From: JAFTYO01 sp045644765
Lineage (GTDB): Bacteria > Pseudomonadota > Alphaproteobacteria > RF32 > CAG-239
DNA length: 64,000 nucleotides
NCBI GenBank assembly: GCA_045644765.1
Contig: JAZRHM010000038.1
Location: 62,001 to 126,000 of the forward strand
Reading direction: 5' to 3'
Position 1 is the first letter of the stretch. Each line of letters begins with the position of its first letter. The notes beneath the pieces are model-generated. The model saw only the letters and a list, made by a program, of their open reading frames with translations. It had not been told where the DNA came from and searched no databases. Shown here piece by piece: positions 17,712-27,185 of the stretch. The position numbers and the translations under genes were made by a program.

Positions 17712-18467
17712 ATGGCAGGACATTCACAATTTAAGAATATTATGTACAGAAAAGGAGCTCAAGATGCAAAAAAAGCTCGCGTATTTGCAAAATTGGCCCG
17801 AGAAATAACAGTGGCAGCGAAAAGTGGCATTCCGGAGCCTGACAAAAATCCGCGTTTGCGTTTAGCTATACAAGCAGCACGCGCTGAAAGTATGCCCAAA
17901 GATAATATAGAACGTGCAATTGCAAAAGCCAATCAAACAGCCGGTGGTGCAGATTTTGTATCTATGCGTTATGAAGGTTTTGCTCCTAATAAAGCAGCCG
18001 TTATTGTTGAAGCTTTAACAGATAACAAAAATCGTACAGCAAGCAATGTAAGAACCATTTTCGGTAAACGTGGTGGCGCTATGGGTGAAACAGGTTCTGT
18101 TGCCTTTAATTTTGAGCGTATCGGTTTTATACAATATCCGGCCAGTGTTTCTGACGCTGACACCATGTTTGAAACAGCTTTGGAAGCCGGTGCAAATGAT
18201 GTAGTATCTGATGAAGAGTTTCACGAAATTGAAACTTTACCTGATGATTTAGCTGTTGTAACAGAATCTTTGGAAGCAAAATTCGGCACCCCGTCAGCTT
18301 CCAGATTAGACTTTAAACCAACAGTTAAAGTAGATATCACAGATGTTGAAACAGCAAAAAAATTCTTAGATTTTATTGATGCCTTAGAAGAAGACGATGA
18401 TGTTCAGCATGTTTATCATAATGCTGAGATTGCGGATTCTGTTATGGCTGAATTGGAAAAAGAATAA
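17712..18467 (+). CDS. YebC/PmpR-family protein
   Basis: 251 aa, beginning MAGHSQFKNIMYRKGAQDAKKARVF, the classic YebC/TACO1 opening. Members act as DNA-binding regulators or in translation of proline-rich stretches; which applies here is not known. A good AAGGAG site lies upstream. ruvC starts one base after its stop codon, which is the usual neighbour. Confidence 0.93.
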   Translation: MAGHSQFKNIMYRKGAQDAKKARVFAKLAREITVAAKSGIPEPDKNPRLRLAIQAARAESMPKDNIERAIAKANQTAGGADFVSMRYEGFAPNKAAVIVEALTDNKNRTASNVRTIFGKRGGAMGETGSVAFNFERIGFIQYPASVSDADTMFETALEAGANDVVSDEEFHEIETLPDDLAVVTESLEAKFGTPSASRLDFKPTVKVDITDVETAKKFLDFIDALEEDDDVQHVYHNAEIADSVMAELEKE

Positions 18468-18468
18468 G

Positions 18469-18951
18469 TTGGTAAAAATATTAGGACTTGACCCCAGTCT
18501 TTCCTCAACCGGCTGGGGCATCATTGAGGCAAGCAACAACCGTCTGACATATATTGCAGACGGTTTTATCCCAACTGATGCAAAGCTTCCTATTGAACAA
18601 CGTTTAGATATAATTTACCGCACTTTATGCAACGTTATCGAAACATATAAACCTGATGAAGTATCTATCGAACAAACATTTTTGAACTCTAATCCTGCAA
18701 GTTCTTTAAAACTTAGCATGGCAAGAGGTGTGGTTGTTTTATCTGCCGGAAGCTATAATCTTCCGCTTACGGAATATGAGCCTAATAAAGTTAAAAAAGC
18801 AACAGTTGGTGTTGGTAGAGCTGAAAAATCTCAAGTTGAAACCATGGTAAAAATTTTACTTCCGACTGCAAAACCCAAAAACAACGACTCAGCAGATGCA
18901 CTAGCTATTGCCATAACGCATGCTCATTTTAGAACTGCGCTTAAAAAATAG
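18469..18951 (+). CDS. ruvC: Crossover junction endodeoxyribonuclease RuvC
   Basis: Resolves Holliday junctions with RuvAB. The 160 aa show the acidic catalytic residues in ILGLDPSLSSTGWG, VSIEQTFLNSNP and NDSADALAIAITH. I choose the TTG at 18469 as start, directly after the yebC stop, because the protein opens with the conserved VKILGLDPS. Upstream ATGs in this frame lie inside yebC. ruvA and ruvB are not in the window. Confidence 0.93.
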   Translation: MVKILGLDPSLSSTGWGIIEASNNRLTYIADGFIPTDAKLPIEQRLDIIYRTLCNVIETYKPDEVSIEQTFLNSNPASSLKLSMARGVVVLSAGSYNLPLTEYEPNKVKKATVGVGRAEKSQVETMVKILLPTAKPKNNDSADALAIAITHAHFRTALKK

Positions 18952-18953
18952 TC

Positions 18954-19247
18954 TTAATCCTCAATATCAGCTTCGTAAGCAAAAACAATTTCGCTATCTT
19001 CTTCTTTTTCCGTATCAGAAATTTCACAAATTAAAAGCTTATCTGTGTCAGCTAAACTATCAAAAATATCGTTAGGAATATTGTCAAGAATAACACATTC
19101 AGCCTCATTACGATAAAGTTCAGCACTATTAGTAGCCACATTTAAAACAATTCTTGCATCTTTAGGCTCTGTTTTACCGGCATATAACAAAAGCAAAACT
19201 TCATCTTCATCATTAACAACAAAATCATACATTGCATTTTCAACCAT
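18954..19247 (-). CDS. Hypothetical small acidic protein
   Basis: 97 aa, strongly acidic (many Asp and Glu), with no signal peptide, membrane segment or known motif. A good AGGAG site precedes the ATG, which supports expression. It is convergent with ruvC, with two bases between the stops. Its function is unknown. Confidence 0.7.
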   Translation of the reverse strand: MVENAMYDFVVNDEDEVLLLLYAGKTEPKDARIVLNVATNSAELYRNEAECVILDNIPNDIFDSLADTDKLLICEISDTEKEEDSEIVFAYEADIED

Positions 19248-19432
19248 AATATTCTCCTAAATTAAAAGTATTTTTTGTTATATTAAAGAGAATAAAATAA
19301 TTTACAAGTTTTTTATTTAATATAAAGGGAACATATTATCATATATTTTATCTTGATGTTAATATATCAACTAAAAAGGATGAAAAAAAACAGAAAGTAT
19401 TATATATAAAAGCATAAATGAAAGGTTTTATT

Positions 19433-20101
19433 ATGGCAAAAATTTTAGATAAAATTATAAATTTGTTAAAATGGCCGATTGCATTTTATATGCTGTATTC
19501 TCTTCCGGCTTTTTTTTCATCTCTAGATTATTTTAAATTTGCAAGCTTTAAATACATAACCTTAGGGGCCGGATTTTTCATGTATTTTATTGCGCGCACC
19601 ATGGCAGATTCATCGGTAAAGACATCTATGCAAATTGTTGCACATGAACTCACCCATTCATTTTTTGCTCTTATTACTTTTCATAAAGTTAAACACATCA
19701 GATTAGATCCTGACGGTTCAGGTGGAGAAATGGGATTTGTCGGAGATGGTAACTGGTTAATTGTAATTGCACCATATTTTTTTCCATTATTTGGTTTTTT
19801 CTATATGCTCATTATGGCATATTTACCCGAAACTTTAGTTTTCAATGGTATATTAGGATATTTCTTAGGCTACCATATGGACACTGTCGGATCCCAAATT
19901 CATGACAAACAAACAGATTTACCTAAAGTAAGCTATAAATTTTGTTGGATGTTTTTACCGGGAGCCAATTTTTGGATTATCGGAAGTTTTTTAGCTTATA
20001 ACGCTAAAGGTTGGGAAGGTGTAAAAATTTATTTTGATATTATAAATAAGCTTAACCTTGAAAACTTAGAACGTATTATCAACTTAATATTTAACTTCTG
20101 A
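19433..20101 (+). CDS. Membrane HExxH protein, possible M50-type metalloprotease
   Basis: 222 aa with about five hydrophobic segments. The motif H71-E-L-T-H75 (IVAHELTHSFFAL) sits in a membrane-proximal helix and matches a zinc-protease HExxH. A later Asp-containing segment (GYHMDTVGSQIHDKQTD) could give a third ligand. Site-2-protease-like activity is an inference. The start at ATG 19433 has AAAGG upstream; the ATG at 19418 overlaps that site. Its end overlaps the convergent ldcA gene by 18 bp. Confidence 0.75.
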   Translation: MAKILDKIINLLKWPIAFYMLYSLPAFFSSLDYFKFASFKYITLGAGFFMYFIARTMADSSVKTSMQIVAHELTHSFFALITFHKVKHIRLDPDGSGGEMGFVGDGNWLIVIAPYFFPLFGFFYMLIMAYLPETLVFNGILGYFLGYHMDTVGSQIHDKQTDLPKVSYKFCWMFLPGANFWIIGSFLAYNAKGWEGVKIYFDIINKLNLENLERIINLIFNF

Positions 20102-20965
20102 TTTATCAGCATCTAACTCTATATTCAAGCCAATCGGTAAAACATATCGACTTGCTATATGGCCGTATTCAAAACAATAAATTGATGGAATTGATAATTG
20201 TTTAGCAAAACGCAAAATAATATCATCAACAGAACCATCTTTAATATTATCTTCAACGCATTGGGTAAATGAACCGAAAATTATTCCTTTTAATTTATCA
20301 AAATTTTTCTGTTGTTTAAGTTGGTTTAACATCAAATCTATCTTATATGACTTCTCGCCAACATCTTCTAATAATAAAATCTTATTTTCTAAATCAGGGA
20401 AATACGGTGTTCCACACAAATAACATAAAACACTTAAATTTCCACCCACCAGAATTCCTTCTGTTTTTCCTCCGACAATTTGTTTTCCGCTATGCAATTT
20501 TTGCGATAAACAATCAAAAATATTTTGCATTGATTTTTCAATTTTTGCATCAAGGTGTTCTGTTTTAAAATCATAAATCGGCAAAAATCCGGTATAAGAA
20601 ACAACTCCTGATTTTTGATATAATGCGTTTTGAAGAGCTGTAGAATCACTTAATCCGAAGACAGGCTTTTGATTATTTTTTATTAATTCAAAATCTAATA
20701 AATCGAGTATTTTTGTAGCTCCTGCGCCTCCTCTTGAACAAAAGATTGCTTTAACCGAACTATCTGCAAATGCATTGTTTACATCATTAGCTCTTTCTTC
20801 GTCCGTTCCTGCCATGTATAAATTTGAAGCATACACATGCGGCATCAAAACAACGTCCAAACCTTTGTTTTTAAGCCAGTGAACACCTCGATTGAGCGAT
20901 TCTTTTTCAATACACGCTGACGGAGATACTATTGCAATTTTATCACCTTTTTTTAACAAAACCAT
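20084..20965 (-). CDS. ldcA: LD-carboxypeptidase (peptidase S66)
   Basis: Cytoplasmic enzyme that trims the terminal D-Ala from murein tetrapeptides during wall recycling. The catalytic set is present: Ser in VFGLSDSTALQ, Glu in ILLLEDVGEKSYKID and His in YGHIASRYVLPIG. SRGGAGATKILD is also typical of the family. I place the start at ATG 20965, one base after the Mur-ligase stop; a longer frame to 20992 overlaps that gene. Its pairing with the ligase supports a recycling role. Confidence 0.92.
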   Translation of the reverse strand: MVLLKKGDKIAIVSPSACIEKESLNRGVHWLKNKGLDVVLMPHVYASNLYMAGTDEERANDVNNAFADSSVKAIFCSRGGAGATKILDLLDFELIKNNQKPVFGLSDSTALQNALYQKSGVVSYTGFLPIYDFKTEHLDAKIEKSMQNIFDCLSQKLHSGKQIVGGKTEGILVGGNLSVLCYLCGTPYFPDLENKILLLEDVGEKSYKIDLMLNQLKQQKNFDKLKGIIFGSFTQCVEDNIKDGSVDDIILRFAKQLSIPSIYCFEYGHIASRYVLPIGLNIELDADKSEVKY

Positions 20966-20966
20966 A

Positions 20967-22331
20967 TCACAATCTTTCAAGTATATCTTCACAAAAATCA
21001 GGCAAAGAATTATCTCTTGCTCCCATAACTACGATTCTGTCACCGGCTTCGGCCAAACTCAGGAATCTGTTTTTTATTTCATCTCTTGTTTGATAAAACT
21101 CAGCATTAACGCCTATTTTTTTTGCATAATCTACCAAATCTTTTGAAGAAATATCCCTTGTAACACTTCCTCCGGCATAAAAAATTTCAGGCATAACAAG
21201 GATATCTTCTTTTTTCATAAATCTAGCAAAGCTATCCATAATATCTCGTCCCATCATACGCATAGGTGCAAAGCCATGAGGTTGAAACATGATTAAAAGG
21301 CGACCGTCATAATCTTTTAATGCTGACATTGAAGCAGCAACTTTATCCGGATTATGAGCAAAATCATCAATTACTGTAATTTGTTTTTTAACACCTATAA
21401 CATCTAAACGACGCTTAGTTCCTACAAATCCTTCCAAAGTTTTTGCTGCAACATCTTCTTTTATACCCATAATTTTACAAACTGCAATTGCACAAGCTGC
21501 ATTTGCAACATTAAAAGCACCTGTTAGGTTCAATCTGTATGTTGCTCTATTTAGTTTATATTCTATTGCATTTTGCAGAGGAAATATATCATAAACATAA
21601 ACATCGGCCTTTTGATTTTTGATTGAGAATGTTACGACATTTTTCTTATTTAATAAAACTTCAGAATTTTTGCAGTCTAAATTTACTACTGCTCCCTTTG
21701 ATGCCTTTTCCACAAATGTTGTAAACAAATGTTGTAATTCGGCAATCGGCTTATGATCAATGCTAATATTGTTAACAACAGCAATATACGGATAATATTT
21801 TTCAATTGATCCATCGCTTTCATCTGCTTCTATTACACAAATTTCACTGTTATCATTTAAAATAACATTAGGAATACCTTGTTTATTTTCATAATTTTTC
21901 AGCAATCCTCCATTTATCATAACAGGTTTATAATTTAACTGATCAAGAATAAACCCTATCATAGCAGTAACAGTTGTTTTTCCGCTTGTTCCTCCAACCG
22001 CAATACCATATTTTGCCAAATTAAAAATTTCAGCCAACAAATCAGATCTTTTTTTAATATCAACACCCAATTCTTTAGCTTTTTTTATATCAGGAATAGT
22101 ATCTTCTACTGCTGTTGAAACATATAAACACTCTGTACTTTTACTAATGGCAGAGCCATCTTGCGGAAAAATTTTAATACCGATTTCTTCAAGAGCTTTT
22201 TTACTTTTTGTATCTTTTCCGCAATCAAAACTTCTGTCTGACCCTGAAACATCAAAACCTTTAAGTTTTAAAACTTGAGCAAGAGCACTCATCCCGCTAC
22301 CGGATATTCCGCAAAAACTGACTTGTCTCAT
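20967..22331 (-). CDS. mpl: Mur ligase, Mpl/MurC type
   Basis: An ATP-dependent ligase of 454 aa joining UDP-MurNAc to an amino acid (MurC) or a recycled peptide (Mpl). The N-terminal dinucleotide-like motif GISGSGMSALA and the P-loop GGTSGKTTVTAM are clear, with EADESDGS and NNISIDHKP following. The C-terminal domain has IDDFAHNPDKVAAS and FQPHGFAPMR. Its linkage to ldcA, which makes the tripeptide used by Mpl, favours Mpl. A dedicated MurC in the division cluster would be expected elsewhere. MurC remains possible. Confidence 0.75.
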   Translation of the reverse strand: MRQVSFCGISGSGMSALAQVLKLKGFDVSGSDRSFDCGKDTKSKKALEEIGIKIFPQDGSAISKSTECLYVSTAVEDTIPDIKKAKELGVDIKKRSDLLAEIFNLAKYGIAVGGTSGKTTVTAMIGFILDQLNYKPVMINGGLLKNYENKQGIPNVILNDNSEICVIEADESDGSIEKYYPYIAVVNNISIDHKPIAELQHLFTTFVEKASKGAVVNLDCKNSEVLLNKKNVVTFSIKNQKADVYVYDIFPLQNAIEYKLNRATYRLNLTGAFNVANAACAIAVCKIMGIKEDVAAKTLEGFVGTKRRLDVIGVKKQITVIDDFAHNPDKVAASMSALKDYDGRLLIMFQPHGFAPMRMMGRDIMDSFARFMKKEDILVMPEIFYAGGSVTRDISSKDLVDYAKKIGVNAEFYQTRDEIKNRFLSLAEAGDRIVVMGARDNSLPDFCEDILERL

Positions 22332-22351
22332 AGATAGTTCCTCAAAAACAT

Positions 22352-23182
22352 TTAGAGTGCATCATAAATATCATCATTTGTTTTTTTCTGCGAAATCAAA
22401 TTTTTGTAATCAATAACTATAAAGGTCTGATTATCTTCATTTGCAAAGAGGGCTAAAGTAACGCCAACCATTTCATTATTAAATGTAGAATATAGCACAG
22501 CTTCACCTGATGCTAATTTTTCCAAAAATCCTTCATCTCCGATTTCCATTTTAACCTGTCTTATGGCTGTAGATGTTGTACCATCAGGATTCGGCACGCT
22601 TTCCTCTACATTAAACATTGCCGGAGTATAAAATTCTTGCGCATTACCATATTTTTTCTCAAGCATTTCATAATATTTATTATATTGGGCCAACCCTTTT
22701 GATGCTTTGCTATTATCTTCAATCAAATTACCGTATGAAACAATGCGCCACAACGAATTAGATTCCCCAAAACTTATCATAACTTCTCTCATATCAGGTA
22801 ATGGCTTTGGTAAATTTGTCGCCTTATAAGTATTGGGATAATCTTTTAATTCAACCGGAGTAAGTTGAACTTTAATGTATTCTATTTCTGAAACGGGAGC
22901 CAACCATAAAAGGCCCATTGGAGCGTGTTCATATACCTTAGGATTAAACTTATCTGATTTTTCTTCAATTTTTATTTTTCTTTTTTCAATTTTAAGAGCT
23001 TTCGGTTTACTGGCCAACAGTTTTGCCGCATCCATCTGTCCTTTTTCAACTGTTTGTTCTTCTTTTGCACCTTGCTTCATTTCTTCTGTTTGCATAATAT
23101 CATCAAAAAAATCATCTTTAGCAAATGAATTAAAAGAAAACGACATTGCCGCGGCTAATAAAGCATAAAATAACTTATTCAT
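22352..23182 (-). CDS. Hypothetical periplasmic protein
   Basis: 276 aa with an N-terminal signal peptide (MNKLFYALLAAAMSFSFNSFA), then a charged Lys/Glu-rich region to about residue 80 and a mixed alpha/beta part. I recognise no family. It is the first gene upstream of the Mur ligase and may share its transcript. It is divergent from the TetR gene, and the shared intergenic region contains a perfect palindrome, so it may be under TetR control. Confidence 0.75.
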   Translation of the reverse strand: MNKLFYALLAAAMSFSFNSFAKDDFFDDIMQTEEMKQGAKEEQTVEKGQMDAAKLLASKPKALKIEKRKIKIEEKSDKFNPKVYEHAPMGLLWLAPVSEIEYIKVQLTPVELKDYPNTYKATNLPKPLPDMREVMISFGESNSLWRIVSYGNLIEDNSKASKGLAQYNKYYEMLEKKYGNAQEFYTPAMFNVEESVPNPDGTTSTAIRQVKMEIGDEGFLEKLASGEAVLYSTFNNEMVGVTLALFANEDNQTFIVIDYKNLISQKKTNDDIYDAL

Positions 23183-23211
23183 AAAAACCCCCTATTAATA
23201 AAGAAAAAAAT

Positions 23212-23224
23212 TGAACATTGTTCA
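23212..23224. promoter_or_regulatory. TetR-type operator candidate
   Basis: TGAACA-T-TGTTCA is a perfect palindrome with one central base. It lies between the divergent hypothetical gene and the TetR gene. A TATAAT box for the TetR gene lies at 23246-23251. Confidence 0.55.
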
Positions 23225-23286
23225 TTTTTGGTATATATGTATGAATATAATATAAGAAAAGTGTTAATTTAGATATAAGATTTATC

Positions 23287-23883
23287 ATGAGTAAAGACAA
23301 GATTCAAGAAAATTTAGTTAACAAAGGTCGAGAACTTATCAGAGAAAAAGGAGCTGATTTCTTAACTGCTCGCAAACTTTCTGATGCTTCAGGATATTCA
23401 GTTGGCACCATATATAATCAGTTTGGTAACATGGATAATTTTATTTTAATACAAAATTATCTCACTTTAGAACAATTATATACATCTCTGGTCAAACTTC
23501 AAACATCAGGTACACCATACCAAAGGCTGAATTTATATGTCAAAGAATTTATCAATTTTGTAATTGAGAATAAAAATCTGTGGTTTTTGGTACATAATTT
23601 CCATTTATTAAATAACAATCGCCACTTCTCAAAAATTTATCTTAAACGAGTAGTTCAAATTACAAAATTGGTTGAAAGTGCATTTAAAAATATGTTTCCT
23701 GAAATAGAGATGCCTGAACGTACATTATCTATACAAGTACTGTGGCTTTCTTTGTTTTCACTCAGTTCTTTTTTAACCACTGATGCTTTAGACAGTTTCA
23801 GCAAGATAAATAAATACACTTTATGCGAGTTGTTACTCAACACATATCTGGCCGGAATGAAAGTTTTAGAAAAAGCTTCATAA
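23287..23883 (+). CDS. TetR-family transcriptional regulator
   Basis: 198 aa. The N-terminal helix-turn-helix reads GADFLTARKLSDASGYSVGTIYNQFGNMDNFI, split here as the typical TetR core. The C-terminal ligand domain is hydrophobic and Phe-rich. A palindrome upstream (23212-23224) is a likely operator. The next gene, a membrane HExxH protein, follows after 14 bp, so the two are probably co-transcribed. The ligand is unknown. Confidence 0.88.
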   Translation: MSKDKIQENLVNKGRELIREKGADFLTARKLSDASGYSVGTIYNQFGNMDNFILIQNYLTLEQLYTSLVKLQTSGTPYQRLNLYVKEFINFVIENKNLWFLVHNFHLLNNNRHFSKIYLKRVVQITKLVESAFKNMFPEIEMPERTLSIQVLWLSLFSLSSFLTTDALDSFSKINKYTLCELLLNTYLAGMKVLEKAS

Positions 23884-23897
23884 TTAAGAGAAAAATC

Positions 23898-24455
23898 ATG
23901 GACTTTATTCAACTGGTTATATTGAAAATAAACAATTTTATATCAAATCCGCAAAACTTAGAATGGATTGTAAACAATCGATTCTTGATGTTGTTGCTTG
24001 TAATTGTTTTACTAAAGCTTAAATATGCAACATATTCAAGTTTATGGTTAAGTGCCATAATAAACATCCCGGGCACAATCTTACATGAAACCATGCACTT
24101 TTTGGTAGGTGCGCTTATGAATGCGCGTCCGACAAGCTATGACCTTATCCCCAGAAGAGACGGTAACGGAAATTATGTTATGGGAAGCGTAGGTTTCAGA
24201 AACATCACATCATATAACGCACTTCCTGCGGCACTGGCCCCTTTGTTTTTACTACCAATAGGCTACTATTTAAACATTTGGTACTTTGACAATGTAAATA
24301 TAAACATCTTTAACTACATACTTTATATTTTGTTACAAACCATAATCATTGAGAACGCCGTTCCTTCATCAACAGATTTTAAGGTTGCCTTTTCATATCC
24401 TCTTGGGTTGTTGATTTATACTTTTTTAGCTGTTTGCGGTATTATATATTTTTAA
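23898..24455 (+). CDS. Small membrane HExxH protein
   Basis: 185 aa with about four hydrophobic segments. H63-E-T-M-H67 (TILHETMHFLVGAL) is an HExxH motif placed in a membrane helix, as in M50-like proteases. A second notable region is RRDGNGNYVMGSVGF. I start it at ATG 23898; upstream ATGs lie inside the TetR gene. The ribosome binding site is weak (AAGAG). Protease function is inferred only from the motif. The overall layout resembles the protein at 19433-20101, but sequence similarity is low by eye. Confidence 0.7.
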   Translation: MDFIQLVILKINNFISNPQNLEWIVNNRFLMLLLVIVLLKLKYATYSSLWLSAIINIPGTILHETMHFLVGALMNARPTSYDLIPRRDGNGNYVMGSVGFRNITSYNALPAALAPLFLLPIGYYLNIWYFDNVNINIFNYILYILLQTIIIENAVPSSTDFKVAFSYPLGLLIYTFLAVCGIIYF

Positions 24456-24473
24456 TTTACCGATTCATTTTTA

Positions 24474-27185
24474 TCAATCAACAGCATTTTCCGACACGGA
24501 ACTTCCGGTTATATTGATATTACCAAGATATAATTCAAAATCTTCAATTTTTATATCAGGTAAAACGTGCAAAGATACCTCATCTTTAGACACTACCAGT
24601 TTATAAGTTCCATACGGGACATTTTCCATTAAGAAATATCCGTCCAAATCTGCAAAAGTATAGGCTTTTTCTTCATTTTTATCATTAATGAGCGCAACTT
24701 TATATCCGTATAATCTTTTGCCGGTCGGATTGGCGATTTGTCCTTCAAGCATACCGACATGAGTAAACGGCAATTCTATTGTTTTCAGTGTTCCCGGTCG
24801 CAATACCAGTTTTTTATTTTCAAACAGTGGTTTTAGGGTAAAATCTGCAACATTTTCCGTTTCAATATTAATTATAGTTTTTTCATAAGCGGAAAGGTCG
24901 GTAAGAAAAGCGTTTCCATTCTCATCGGTTTGTGTCTGATCGGAAGAACTGTTTGCGCTCAGTGTAACACCTTCAACGGGTGCACCTGTTTCATCTTTTG
25001 CTCTGACGTAAACAGAACCTGAATTGGAAAGTTTAGACTTTGCGGATGTCAAAATTCCGATTTTATCAGGTTCTTTTGTAAAGCTCATATTATAATTAAG
25101 AGATATAGAAAAGTTTTTATCTCTATCCATAGAAGCGCTTAATGAAAGTCCTCCGAAAGGAAACACTTTCGAGCCTGATACGGAATAATAATCCATTTTA
25201 GATTGCAAATCACGACGATATTTAAAAGTATAATACGTATAACGATCGGTTCTATATGTCAGTTGCGAATTAAGATCCGTAAATTGGCTTTTAGGCTTAT
25301 TGGTATAACTTAAATCTGTTTGCCAAGTAAAATTGCTCCAACTATGATATAAACTTGTTTTAATTTCGTTTATTTTCAGCATAACAGAATAGCTGTCTTC
25401 AATTGATAAATACCAGCTTCTTGCCAAATTTTTTGAAATACGGGCAGTTATATCTTCATAAGATGTGTTGTTGCTTTCTTTTTTACCTGTTTGGTATGAA
25501 ACGCTATATGGTATACGCCACGGAGTATGACCGCTAAAGCGAAACTCGAGTTTATTTTTCAGATATTCATCACCTTGATAAGACTTAGGCGAATGAATTT
25601 TGTTATAAGCATCATAAGAAGCATAAACAGTTCCGACATAAGCATCTCCTTGCCATTCGACATGATGACCTAATTTGCCGGTATCAATATTTTGTTGTAA
25701 GTTATATTGTAAAGAACTTCCTTTAACTGCATATTGAAAACCGAACATACCGAATTTTTGCGCTTCGTCTGGTAAGATTGCATCCGGTGTATAAGTAAAT
25801 CCGCCGATAAGTGTTACATAATCGCTTAAACCGTAGTAAAAATTGCTATCGACGACAGGACTATCCCCTTTAGAATTTTTATTTTCTTTATTTTCAAACA
25901 TATATTTTTCCGGTTGATATGCAGCTATTGTATACCCGATTTCACCTTTTGCCACCGGAGATGTTCCTGAATAGTAGCGTCTTTCTTCGGTTCTGACTTC
26001 GCCATACGGTCCGTAAAAGACAAGCTTAAATTTGTTTAAGCCGTAAGAAACCGGAATATTCGGAAAATTATATTCGCCGTTTATACTGTTTTGCTTATAT
26101 CCTAAAAGCATATCGTTCCAATATAGCTCAACTTCCCAACCTTCTGTTAAAGGGCCTGTGATATCAATGGTTTTATCGGCAGACATAACCAAATTTTTAA
26201 AGCTTGAAACGCTAACACCCCGACCGGCGCTTCCTTTGGCAAAATAAGAGCCGTTCATTCCGCTAATATCGCCAAGTTTTAAGGTTTTCAAATTAAACAT
26301 ATTAGACGGTTCATCTAAAAAAGTGCGACCGGCATTAAACCTTATTGTCGGTTCATGATTGTTAGCAGAATTTCCGGATATATAGCTGTTAAAATCAAGT
26401 CCGGCGGCAATACCTGAAAAATTAAGGGCATAAGAATCAGAATTATTATATTTTTTGCTTGCATTTGAATATCCCCACGATTTTCCGAGTTGCAAATCAA
26501 GAACAGGCATACCTATCAGACGTTCGTCAAATTCATAATCCTTAAAGCTTTTATCCTGAGGTGTGTATTCGCTAATTTTACGTTTTTTTGCGGCATTAAG
26601 TTTTATAAGTGTCGGAAATTCTTTTTTGCCGTCAACAAGCATTTCCATAGAAAAATAGTTTACGGCAATATCAACTTCAAACACCTTTGAATATAATTCT
26701 GCCGAAAAGAAAATTGTATCCTCAATGTTTTTATAATCTTTTTCACTTATTTTTATATCGGTAGAATTTTCTTTAGCCGTAAAATCAGTTAAGTTTATGC
26801 TAAAAACACGATTTTGTTCATTTTGATAATAAGCCGTAACAACATCGTTTTTTATCTCATATTTTATACCGATTGCATTTGCAAGTTGTGAAAACGGCAA
26901 ATATAACATTTTATCATAAAGATAAGCATAGATAACATCATCTGTTGCATGACCTTGTAAACTGTAAGATAATATAAGCTCAGTATCTTCGGGAACATAT
27001 TCTTCAACAGTCTTGTTTATAACACTTTCAGTTTGTTCCGACACACCAGAATCAGCCAAAGAAACTTCCGTTTCTTGGCTTGGTTCATTGGCAGGTAAGG
27101 TTGCCGGCAGTCCTAAAAACAGTCCGAATAAGAAAATTTTATAAACTGAGTTTTTGACGCGAAATTTCTTTATTTGTAATTGCAT
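24474..27185 (-). CDS. Fimbrial outer-membrane usher
   Basis: About 903 aa. A signal peptide lies near residues 15-35 (YKIFLFGLFLGLPATLPA). An N-terminal domain of about 150 residues is followed by a beta-barrel with usher hallmarks: LGDISG, AGRGVSVSS, WEVELYWNDMLLGY and FYGPYGEVRTEERRYY. Near the C-terminus are two carboxypeptidase-regulatory-like repeats (TGAPVEGVTLSAN; TGKRLYGYKVALI). It threads chaperone-bound subunits through the outer membrane. The start is uncertain: ATG 27185, or TTG two codons upstream. It overlaps the chaperone gene by 47 bp, without a clear ribosome binding site. Confidence 0.88.
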   Translation of the reverse strand: MQLQIKKFRVKNSVYKIFLFGLFLGLPATLPANEPSQETEVSLADSGVSEQTESVINKTVEEYVPEDTELILSYSLQGHATDDVIYAYLYDKMLYLPFSQLANAIGIKYEIKNDVVTAYYQNEQNRVFSINLTDFTAKENSTDIKISEKDYKNIEDTIFFSAELYSKVFEVDIAVNYFSMEMLVDGKKEFPTLIKLNAAKKRKISEYTPQDKSFKDYEFDERLIGMPVLDLQLGKSWGYSNASKKYNNSDSYALNFSGIAAGLDFNSYISGNSANNHEPTIRFNAGRTFLDEPSNMFNLKTLKLGDISGMNGSYFAKGSAGRGVSVSSFKNLVMSADKTIDITGPLTEGWEVELYWNDMLLGYKQNSINGEYNFPNIPVSYGLNKFKLVFYGPYGEVRTEERRYYSGTSPVAKGEIGYTIAAYQPEKYMFENKENKNSKGDSPVVDSNFYYGLSDYVTLIGGFTYTPDAILPDEAQKFGMFGFQYAVKGSSLQYNLQQNIDTGKLGHHVEWQGDAYVGTVYASYDAYNKIHSPKSYQGDEYLKNKLEFRFSGHTPWRIPYSVSYQTGKKESNNTSYEDITARISKNLARSWYLSIEDSYSVMLKINEIKTSLYHSWSNFTWQTDLSYTNKPKSQFTDLNSQLTYRTDRYTYYTFKYRRDLQSKMDYYSVSGSKVFPFGGLSLSASMDRDKNFSISLNYNMSFTKEPDKIGILTSAKSKLSNSGSVYVRAKDETGAPVEGVTLSANSSSDQTQTDENGNAFLTDLSAYEKTIINIETENVADFTLKPLFENKKLVLRPGTLKTIELPFTHVGMLEGQIANPTGKRLYGYKVALINDKNEEKAYTFADLDGYFLMENVPYGTYKLVVSKDEVSLHVLPDIKIEDFELYLGNINITGSSVSENAVD

